Position numbers and translations under genes: made by a program | In this document: piece after piece, positions 1-5,008 of the stretch | How the letters are laid out: every line of letters begins with the position of its first letter | How positions within the stretch are numbered: the stretch's first letter is position 1 | Notes under the pieces: model-generated | Told to the model about the DNA's origin: nothing | Databases searched by the model: none | What the model saw: the letters and a program-made list of their open reading frames with translations, nothing else | Source of the DNA: Desulfobulbaceae bacterium | GTDB lineage: Bacteria; Desulfobacterota; Desulfobulbia; Desulfobulbales; Desulfobulbaceae | DNA length: 5,008 nt | Reading direction: 5' to 3' | Assembly: GCA_026986885.1 (NCBI GenBank) | Contig: JALSNT010000060.1 | Location: 1 to 5,008, forward strand

Positions 1-3000
1 AGCCGGCAAAGGTCCTCTATCATGGACTGCTCACCGCCGAGACCCATAACTTCCCCACCGGCGTCGCCCCCTTTCCCGGTGCCGAGACCGGGACCGGCGG
101 CCGTATCCGTGACGTTCAGGCCACCGGCAAAGGCGGCTTTGTCATGGCAGGCACCGCCGGTTATTGCGTGGCCAATCTCCATATTCCCGGCTATGACCTT
201 CCCTGGGAAAACAGCTATGAATGCCCGACAAACCTGGCCTCGGCGCTCACCATTGAAATCGAGGCCAGCAACGGGGCTTCTGATTACGGCAACAAGTTCG
301 GCGAACCGCTGATTCAGGGATTTACCCGCTCCTTTGACCTGCGCCTTGAAAACGATCAGCGTTGGGGATTTATCAAACCCATCATGTTCACCGGCGGTAT
401 CGGTCAGATTGATGATCGGCACACCCAAAAGGCGACGGAAGAAAAGGGGATGCTCATTGTGCAGGTGGGCGGCCCGGCCTACCGGGTCGGCTTCGGCGGC
501 GGCGCCGCCTCCTCCATGCTCCAGGGAGAGAATGCCGAAGAACTGGACTTTAACGCTGTCCAGCGCGGTGATGCCGAGATGGAGCAGAAGATGAACCGGG
601 TCATCCGTGCCTGCAACGAGATGGGAGACAAAACGCTTGTTGATGTTATCCATGACCAGGGCGCAGGCGGCCCGGCCAATGTGCTGAAAGAACTGGTGGA
701 ACACTCGGGCGGCCGCATCGAAATCCGCAACATCAGGGTGGGCGACCCGACCATGAGCGTGCTGGAAATCTACGTCGCCGAATACCAGGAACGCAACGGT
801 TTCCTGATCCGCCCGGAAAATATCAAGCGCTTTCAAGCAATGTGTGAGCGGGAAAAGGTGAACTGCGAGGTGCTGGGTGAGGTGACCGGCGACCTGCGTT
901 TTGTGGTCCACGATGCCAACGATGACACCACCCCGGTTGACCTGGAGCTGAACGAGGTGTTAGGCGACATTCCGCAGAAAACCTTTACCGACAGCCGTAT
1001 CGATCCGGGCCTGCAGCCTCTGTCCGTTCCTGACGGCAAGAATATACGGCAGGCGCTGCAGGACGTCCTGCGCCTTGTCTCGGTGGGATCAAAAAAATTC
1101 CTCACCTCCAAGGTGGATCGGGCGGTCACCGGCCTGATTGCCCGCCAGCAGTGCTGCGGGCCGCTGCAGTTGACGGTTGCCGATGTGGCCGTGGTGGCCC
1201 AGTCCCATTTTGGTTTAACCGGCATTGCCACTGCCATTGGCGAGCAGCCGATCAAGATGCTGGTCGATCCGGCGGCCGGGGCGCGCATGGCCGTGGGCGA
1301 GGCCTGGACCAACCTGGTGTGGGCAAAAATAGACGATCCCGGCCAGGTCAAATGCTCGGCCAACTGGATGTGGGCGCCCAAGCTTGCCGGTGAAGGCGCT
1401 GCCATCAATGATGCGGCCCGGGCCATGCGCGATGCCATGATCGCTACCGGCATGGCCGTGGACGGCGGCAAGGACTCCCTGTCCATGGCCACTGTCATCG
1501 GCGAGGAAACGGTCAAGTCGCCCCGGCAGCTTGTTATCTCGGCCTACGCGGCCATCAAGGATATCACCAAGGTCATCACTCCGGACATCAAGACAACAGG
1601 AAGCAGCCTCCTGTTTATTGATCTGACTCCCGGAAAAAACCGGCTCGGCGGCACGGCGCTGGCCCAGACCCTGGGACAGCTTGGAGACAAAAGTCCGGAC
1701 ATGGACGATCCTGATTTGGTGCGCCGCTCCTTTACCGCCGTGCAGGAACTGATTGAACGTGATCTGATCCTCTCCGGCCACGACCGCAGTGACGGCGGCC
1801 TGATCATCACCCTGCTGGAAATGGCCTTTGCCGGTAACTGCGGCCTGGACCTGGACCTGCAGAGCAGTGAAGAACCGTTCGCCGTTCTCTTTGCCGAAGA
1901 ACTGGGGCTGGTTGTTGAGTGCAAAAACGACCAGGTTGCCGCCGTCAACGACATTTTAGGCGCATCCGGCCTGACCGGAACTTGTATCGGCACGACCACC
2001 GATGACAAACGGATTTGTCTTCGCTTTAACGATGAAACCGTCCTTGACGAGGACATGCGTGTCCTGCGCCGGGAATGGGAAGAGACCAGCTACCAGCTGG
2101 AGCGGCTGCAGATGAATCCTGTTTGCGCCGATGCAGAAAAAGAAAACTGCTTTGACCGGCCCGGCCCGACATACTCCCTTCCCTTTACACCAAAGCCGGC
2201 GCCTGCCTATCGGCTGAACGCCACTGATAAACCTAAAGTTGCCATCTTACGAGATGAGGGGTCAAATTCCGACCGGGAAATGGCCGCCGCCTTTTATACA
2301 GCCGGTTTCGAGCCCTGGGACATCACCATGAGCGACTTACTGTCGGGAACAATCAACCTGGACGATTTTCGCGGCCTGGCTGCGGTCGGCGGTTTCTCCT
2401 ATGGTGACGTTCCCGAATCGGCCAAGGGCTGGGCCGCAACCATCCGGTTCAATGAACGTCTCAAAGCCATGTTTGATACCTTTTACAACCGGGCCGATAC
2501 CTTTACCCTCGGTATTTGTAACGGCTGCCAGCTCTTTGGTCTTTTAGGATGGATACCTTTCCAGGGACTCCCTGCAAACAGGCAGCCCCGCTTTGTCCGC
2601 AACACCTCCGGCCGCTTTGAATCACGCTGGGTCACGGTGCGGGTCCAGGACAATCCGGCCATAATGCTTCACGGCATGGCGGAGATGGTTTTCGGCATCC
2701 ACGTGGACCACGGCGAAGGCAGACTGCACTTCCCGGATGAAAACATCCGCAGGCAGGTTGTTCGAGACCACCTGGTGCCGTTGGTCTATGTGGATGACCA
2801 GGGAACGGCAACGGAAAAATATCCCTTTAACCCCAATGGTTCAATGGGTGGCTTTGCCGGACTCTGCTCGCCGGATGGTCGTCATCTGGCCATGATGCCC
2901 CACCCGGAACGGACATTTCTCCCCTGGCAGTGTCACTGGCTGCCGGAGGAAATGCGAACCCAGGCAGTCTCACCATGGATGCAAATGTTCAGCAATGCCT

Positions 3001-3023
3001 ATGACTGGTGCGTCGGGTCGTAA
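1..3023 (+). CDS. purL: Phosphoribosylformylglycinamidine synthase, large single-chain type (5'-truncated)
   Basis: This enzyme converts FGAR, ATP and glutamine to FGAM in the cytoplasm, the fourth step of de novo purine synthesis. The frame is open from base 3 to the TAA at 3021-3023, giving 1006 residues. Large PurL/PFAS proteins have about 1300, so roughly 300 N-terminal residues (the PurS-like and linker domains) lie off the left edge. Visible motifs, in window residue numbers, are AETHNFP at 12-18 with the His considered catalytic in the family, GTGGRIRD at 30-37, GGGAASS at 165-171, HDQGAGG at 217-223, GGKDSLSM at 488-495 and SGHDRSDGG at 591-599. The glutaminase domain starts near 743 (KPKVAILRDEG). 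It has the nucleophile Cys839 in GICNGCQ, and His967 and Glu969 in MMPHPER, spaced as in the known triad. No frameshift or missing catalytic residue is seen. An ATG at 144 is internal, because conserved sequence continues upstream. Base composition is GC-rich compared with the next gene. Confidence 0.98.
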   Translation, partial: PAKVLYHGLLTAETHNFPTGVAPFPGAETGTGGRIRDVQATGKGGFVMAGTAGYCVANLHIPGYDLPWENSYECPTNLASALTIEIEASNGASDYGNKFGEPLIQGFTRSFDLRLENDQRWGFIKPIMFTGGIGQIDDRHTQKATEEKGMLIVQVGGPAYRVGFGGGAASSMLQGENAEELDFNAVQRGDAEMEQKMNRVIRACNEMGDKTLVDVIHDQGAGGPANVLKELVEHSGGRIEIRNIRVGDPTMSVLEIYVAEYQERNGFLIRPENIKRFQAMCEREKVNCEVLGEVTGDLRFVVHDANDDTTPVDLELNEVLGDIPQKTFTDSRIDPGLQPLSVPDGKNIRQALQDVLRLVSVGSKKFLTSKVDRAVTGLIARQQCCGPLQLTVADVAVVAQSHFGLTGIATAIGEQPIKMLVDPAAGARMAVGEAWTNLVWAKIDDPGQVKCSANWMWAPKLAGEGAAINDAARAMRDAMIATGMAVDGGKDSLSMATVIGEETVKSPRQLVISAYAAIKDITKVITPDIKTTGSSLLFIDLTPGKNRLGGTALAQTLGQLGDKSPDMDDPDLVRRSFTAVQELIERDLILSGHDRSDGGLIITLLEMAFAGNCGLDLDLQSSEEPFAVLFAEELGLVVECKNDQVAAVNDILGASGLTGTCIGTTTDDKRICLRFNDETVLDEDMRVLRREWEETSYQLERLQMNPVCADAEKENCFDRPGPTYSLPFTPKPAPAYRLNATDKPKVAILRDEGSNSDREMAAAFYTAGFEPWDITMSDLLSGTINLDDFRGLAAVGGFSYGDVPESAKGWAATIRFNERLKAMFDTFYNRADTFTLGICNGCQLFGLLGWIPFQGLPANRQPRFVRNTSGRFESRWVTVRVQDNPAIMLHGMAEMVFGIHVDHGEGRLHFPDENIRRQVVRDHLVPLVYVDDQGTATEKYPFNPNGSMGGFAGLCSPDGRHLAMMPHPERTFLPWQCHWLPEEMRTQAVSPWMQMFSNAYDWCVGS

Positions 3024-3074
3024 CAAAAGGGGAAGAAGATATCTTGAGGCAAAAGAGAAAGTTTTAGATAAGAG

Positions 3075-3097
3075 TTGATTTTTTCTTTGATTTTTTC
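3075..3097. repeat. 11-bp tandem direct repeat in the purL downstream spacer
   Basis: TTGATTTTTTC occurs perfectly at 3075-3085 and again at 3087-3097, separated by one T, so the period is 12 bp. It lies about 50 bp after the purL stop. It is T-rich on the plus strand but no stable GC hairpin immediately precedes it, so it is not a standard intrinsic terminator. The second copy supplies the TTGATT box of the proposed promoter. It may be simple slippage in AT-rich DNA. Confidence 0.8.
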
Positions 3098-3116
3098 CTT
3101 CCCCATGGCATACAAT
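3087..3116 (+). promoter_or_regulatory. Candidate sigma70-type promoter for the gene at 3243
   Basis: TTGATT at 3087-3092 (4 of 6 matches to TTGACA) is followed after 18 bp by TACAAT at 3111-3116 (5 of 6 matches to TATAAT). Transcription would start near 3123 and leave a leader of about 120 nt before the ATG at 3243. The position, between a complete purL and a gene with different composition, makes an independent promoter reasonable. AT-rich spacers give such matches by chance, so this is a candidate only. Confidence 0.4.
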
Positions 3117-3130
3117 AATTTTGTGTAAAA

Positions 3131-3200
3131 GTTCACGGAACTCCTGCTCTGCGAACAAAAAATGATACAAGCAAACGAACAGTACCTGTCCGATGTTCGG
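3131..3200. promoter_or_regulatory. Cluster of GTTC/GAAC words and small inverted repeats in the leader
   Basis: GTTC-ACG-GAAC lies at 3131-3141. CGAAC recurs at 3152-3156 and 3176-3180, 24 bp apart, and GTTCG at 3195-3199 is its inverted copy. ACAG-TAC-CTGT at 3179-3189 and CCGA-TGT-TCGG at 3190-3200 can form 4-bp stems. The block sits between the candidate promoter and the ribosome binding site, where it could be an operator or leader RNA structure. The stems are short and no known operator is matched exactly. Confidence 0.2.
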
Positions 3201-3230
3201 CGTATGTCTTTTTTATAAAAAGTTTTTTTT

Positions 3231-3236
3231 GAGGAA
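3231..3236 (+). promoter_or_regulatory. Ribosome binding site deciding the start at 3243
   Basis: GAGGAA lies 6 nt before the ATG at 3243 and follows a run of T, so it should be unstructured. It favours this start over the internal ATG at 3309. Confidence 0.8.
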
Positions 3237-3242
3237 CCGTTT

Positions 3243-4001
3243 ATGTATCAGCCACTTCTACCCATCGTTAAACCACTTGTCTTTGAAGGAAAAAGTGGAA
3301 CTCTATACATGACTCATAAATATGGAGATGAGGCCAGGTTATATATTCAGGAGGGGATTATTGAGCAGGTAGAGACCAAAAAACTGACGGGTAAAAATGC
3401 TGCTTCCACCTGCGCCAGGTGGGTTAACATTTCCACCCGCTTTGACGAGGGCGACCTGGGCAGCTATACACCGGATCCTGAAATCGACACCAATGATTTT
3501 CTTTCCTTTCTGGAAAAATCAGCAAAAAACATTGCCATAATTCAAAAGAAAATTGCCGATGACCAGGTCATTCTTCACATTGACTCCAACAAATTAAAAG
3601 CAGCAAAGAAATTAGGCACTGAAGATCTGAAGATTGCCCTTCTTTTTGACGGCAAAAAGACCATTGAACAAATTCTGTCGCTGGCAGGTAAATCAGAGCT
3701 GGCTGTCCTGACCCATGCCTGCAGACTCATTATGTCCGGAGTTGCTGAGCAAATTGTCGAAAAAAAGGATGTCCTTCCCCAGGAGGAACGGGAAAACCTG
3801 TTGCAGTCACTTGACGATAAACTCACCGATCTGGTCGGACCTGCAAGTGCCATTCTTGTAGAAGATGGTCTGGAAAAAATAGGCTCAACAGCGGAGACGC
3901 TGACTAAAAGTGAAATTGCCCCGCTGTTCAGTGAAATAGAAGTAATGTTGGACGATGACGAAAAGGAAATTTTTTCGGACTGGACGAAAAAATTCCTCTA
4001 A
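3243..4001 (+). CDS. PATAN/DUF4388-like protein with C-terminal helical domain, function unknown
   Basis: This is a 252-residue soluble protein with no signal peptide or membrane segment. Residues 9-75 resemble the DUF4388/PATAN domain of bacterial signalling and gliding-associated proteins. The resemblance consists of a GKSGTLYMTH strand pair, then ARLYIQEGIIEQV (a strand, an 'xxGxI' turn and a strand), then a helix and an aromatic-rich end. Residues 80-175 look helical, with a segment (LLFDGKKTIEQILSLAG, then a helix ending SGVAEQI) like the winged-helix-type region that often follows DUF4388. Residues 183-252 form a separate acidic helical domain containing LVGPASAILVEDGL. That segment recalls the 'GPIA..LV..A' motif of small C-terminal domains on bacterial kinases and pilus regulators (DUF8082-like, from memory). 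No catalytic motif is visible. A regulatory or scaffold role is inferred. The start is set by the GAGGAA site. GC content is visibly lower than in purL, and a separate promoter is likely. Confidence 0.9.
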   Translation: MYQPLLPIVKPLVFEGKSGTLYMTHKYGDEARLYIQEGIIEQVETKKLTGKNAASTCARWVNISTRFDEGDLGSYTPDPEIDTNDFLSFLEKSAKNIAIIQKKIADDQVILHIDSNKLKAAKKLGTEDLKIALLFDGKKTIEQILSLAGKSELAVLTHACRLIMSGVAEQIVEKKDVLPQEERENLLQSLDDKLTDLVGPASAILVEDGLEKIGSTAETLTKSEIAPLFSEIEVMLDDDEKEIFSDWTKKFL

Positions 4002-4114
4002 CCGGGATATTTCACCTGAATTGAGTTTCATAAAGATCTACATAAAAAAGATGGAAATCCAGGTGAGCCAGTGTTCAGGAACAGGGCAGGTCGGCAGCAA
4101 CGCCGGGATTATTA

Positions 4115-4136
4115 TTTCTTACGATTCTTTCTTACG
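4115..4136. repeat. 9-bp direct repeat at the 3' end of the minus-strand gene
   Basis: TTTCTTACG occurs at 4115-4123 and 4128-4136, overlapping the last codons and the TAA stop (4119-4121) of the minus-strand gene. A slip between the copies would change the C-terminal RKKES tail. It is probably incidental. Confidence 0.5.
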
Positions 4137-4886
4137 CGATAGACTACGCATGAAGACTTCGATGATTTCCTGGGAGGGTGACTCGCCATAGGCCTTTTCA
4201 AAGGCCTTGCGAAACTGCAGTATTGTCGACACCAGACCACCGGCAACGGTCTGGGCAAAATGCGCCTTGGACTCATAATCCTCGTCAGGCACTTTCTCGG
4301 CTAAACTGTATTCCCGTTTTTTATCAAGAAAATATTGAACCACCTCAGCAGACGGCACAAAACCAAACTGTTTATCAAAAGCCTCACGCAGCTGCAGGAC
4401 CGTGGGGTGCGGGCCGCCGGCAATTTTGGCCGCCAATGCCAGTTGCGCCTGTTTGCCGGTATCCTTTACGGCGGCCTCCGCCGCATCACCGCCACCTTTG
4501 ACCTTCTCTAAAAAATAGCTGATCAACTCCTCGGGCGGCGGTTCATTAAACTTCAAAACAAATGCCTGCCGGAACTTTAACACACTGGGAGTATTATCCC
4601 GGGCACAACCATCCGCCAGCTCCTTATGCGGATCTTTTTTTTCTTTTTTGGGCTGCCCGCTCGTTGATTTACCGATAAAACGAAAATATTCTTTCACCTC
4701 CTCATCGGCAATATCAGCCAGCTTAACAAAATAATCTATGAGATTCAGGCCCGGCGGCTGGCCGATCTCCTCAAGAACCTCATAATGCAGTTTAGCCAGC
4801 GACGGTTCCGGCAACCTGGCCGCTGCCTTGGCGATTGACACCTGAATTTCCCAGAATTCAAGTTCGATGTTTTGACCGGAGTTCAT
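4119..4886 (-). CDS. Uncharacterised protein made of four 35-residue repeats
   Basis: This is a 255-residue soluble protein without signal peptide, membrane segment or recognised catalytic motif; I do not recognise the family. Its visible structure is an internal repeat at residues 22-56 (degenerate), 94-128, 155-189 and 214-248. The shared pattern is a Pro or small residue, then (S/T)-(V/I/L)-L-x-(F/L)-R-x-A-F, then F/Y-G, a Pro three residues after the Gly, E-x-(I/V), and Y-F-(L/M). This suggests two helices joined by a Gly/Pro turn, with a further short helix (AxxIAGG) before the later copies. A Lys-rich linker (71-90, QPKKEKKDPHKE) separates the first repeat from the rest, and a Gly/Ala-rich linker follows the second. 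Cys94 is the only cysteine. The ATG has an upstream AGGT. The gene converges on the PATAN-like gene across 117 bp. A binding or scaffold role is a guess from the repeat architecture. Confidence 0.88.
   Translation of the reverse strand: MNSGQNIELEFWEIQVSIAKAAARLPEPSLAKLHYEVLEEIGQPPGLNLIDYFVKLADIADEEVKEYFRFIGKSTSGQPKKEKKDPHKELADGCARDNTPSVLKFRQAFVLKFNEPPPEELISYFLEKVKGGGDAAEAAVKDTGKQAQLALAAKIAGGPHPTVLQLREAFDKQFGFVPSAEVVQYFLDKKREYSLAEKVPDEDYESKAHFAQTVAGGLVSTILQFRKAFEKAYGESPSQEIIEVFMRSLSRKKES
4143..4607 (-). repeat. Three well-conserved copies of the 35-residue coding repeat
   Basis: The copies are encoded at 4503-4607, 4320-4424 and 4143-4247, in order from N- to C-terminus. Cores read SVLKFRQAF, TVLQLREAF and TILQFRKAF. 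They are followed by KFNEPPPEE, QFGFVPSAE and AYGESPSQE, then ISYFL, VQYFL and IEVFM. Copies start 61 and 59 residues apart. At DNA level only short blocks match, such as the shared CTGCAG for Leu-Gln, so the duplication is old rather than a recent tandem expansion. Confidence 0.85.
4719..4823 (-). repeat. Degenerate first copy of the 35-residue coding repeat
   Basis: Residues 22-56 align without gaps to residues 155-189. Positions 5 (P), 7 (P), 12 (L), 21 (G), 24 (P), 31 (Y) and 32 (F) of the unit are identical, and S/T at 8 and L/V at 9 are conservative. The F-R-x-A-F core is lost and replaced by LHYEVL. The match is by eye. Confidence 0.55.
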
Positions 4887-4892
4887 TATTTT

Positions 4893-4897
4893 ACCTG
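4893..4897 (-). promoter_or_regulatory. Ribosome binding site for the minus-strand gene
   Basis: Read on the minus strand, CAGGT lies 6 nt before the ATG at 4886-4884. It is a modest Shine-Dalgarno match but well spaced and supports this start. The AT-rich stretch just upstream (about 4907-4922) could hold a -10 box, but I found no convincing -35 partner. Confidence 0.5.
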
Positions 4898-4979
4898 ATA
4901 ATCAGCATACATATATTATTTAACTGCCGTGCATAAGAAAAGATCTTGAAGGCAAAGAACGGCTGCAAAAGAAAACCCT

Positions 4980-5008
4980 CCGAAAACGATGATGACACAC
5001 ATCTTCGG
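4980..5008 (-). terminator. Imperfect hairpin at the right edge, possible terminator of an off-window minus-strand gene
   Basis: CCGAA (4980-4984) pairs with TTCGG (5004-5008), and GATG (4988-4991) with CATC (5000-5003). There is a 3-nt bulge on one side and an 8-nt loop. On the minus strand the hairpin is followed by AGGGTTTTCTTTT, a T-rich but interrupted tail. It may be a terminator for a gene beyond the window or a leader structure of the gene at 4119-4886. The stem may continue past the edge. Confidence 0.3.

Noticed and set aside
833..1516. Long minus-strand open frames antisense to purL (also 1215-1781 and 1544-2056)
   Set aside because: They are mirror frames of a GC-rich conserved gene, with low-complexity Ser/Arg/Pro-rich products and no start signals.
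3029..3104. 7-bp inverted repeat GGGGAAG (3029-3035) and CTTCCCC (3098-3104) as a purL terminator
   Set aside because: The loop is 62 nt and no U-run follows the second arm, so it is not a credible intrinsic terminator.
2970..3170. Minus-strand 66-residue open frame across the purL end and the spacer
   Set aside because: It starts with TTG, has no Shine-Dalgarno sequence, lies largely antisense to purL and has no recognisable protein character.
4013..4105. Possible convergent terminators: CACCTG/CAGGTG (4013-4018, 4060-4065) and CGGC/GCCG (4092-4095, 4102-4105)
   Set aside because: The first has a 41-nt loop and the second only a 4-bp stem, and neither has a proper T-run.
3955..4191. Plus-strand 78-residue open frame overlapping the end of the PATAN-like gene
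   Set aside because: No ribosome binding site, overlap with both flanking genes at their 3' ends, and no protein features.
4143..4424. Resemblance of the repeat core (AF...FG..P) to the second helix-turn-helix of AraC-family regulators
   Set aside because: Only the short helix plus FG-x-x-P turn is similar. The first helix-turn-helix and the rest of the AraC domain are absent, and the unit repeats four times.
4178..4501. Plus-strand open frame antisense to the repeat-protein gene
   Set aside because: Its product is compositionally odd (Gln/Pro/Arg-rich) and the opposite frame has clear internal protein repeats, so this is a shadow.

Overview
The window is ordinary bacterial chromosome with no mobile element, RNA gene or CRISPR array visible. 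It holds three protein genes: a 5'-truncated purL on the plus strand (1-3023), a 252-residue plus-strand gene (3243-4001) and a 255-residue minus-strand gene (4119-4886) that converges on the second. The large single-chain PurL and a neighbour resembling the DUF4388/PATAN signalling family would fit a Gram-negative bacterium such as a member of the Desulfobacterota. That placement is inference; no phylogenetic marker was tested.

Region 1-3023 is the C-terminal 1006 residues of phosphoribosylformylglycinamidine synthase (FGAM synthase). This enzyme carries out the fourth step of de novo purine synthesis. The reading frame is open to the left window edge, contains the ETHN motif, both synthetase halves and a complete glutaminase domain with its Cys-His-Glu triad, and looks intact. 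Its wording is closer to the animal PFAS type than to the E. coli PurL type, judged from memory.

Region 3024-3242 (219 bp) is AT-rich and non-coding. It has an 11-bp tandem repeat, a plausible sigma70-type promoter overlapping that repeat, a cluster of GTTC/GAAC words in the presumed leader, and a good ribosome binding site for the next gene. The second gene therefore probably has its own promoter and is not simply co-transcribed with purL.

Region 3243-4001 encodes a soluble protein with a PATAN/DUF4388-like N-terminus, a helical or winged-helix-like middle and a separate C-terminal helical domain. The probable role is regulatory or scaffolding rather than enzymatic. Region 4002-4118 is a short convergent gap without a convincing terminator.

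Region 4119-4886 (minus) is the most unusual item. It encodes a soluble protein built from four copies, the first one degenerate, of a 35-residue unit that I do not recognise as a named family. Region 4887-5008 is its upstream region and ends in an imperfect hairpin at the window edge. Nothing in the sequence ties the two uncharacterised genes to purine synthesis; their adjacency to each other is the only link.
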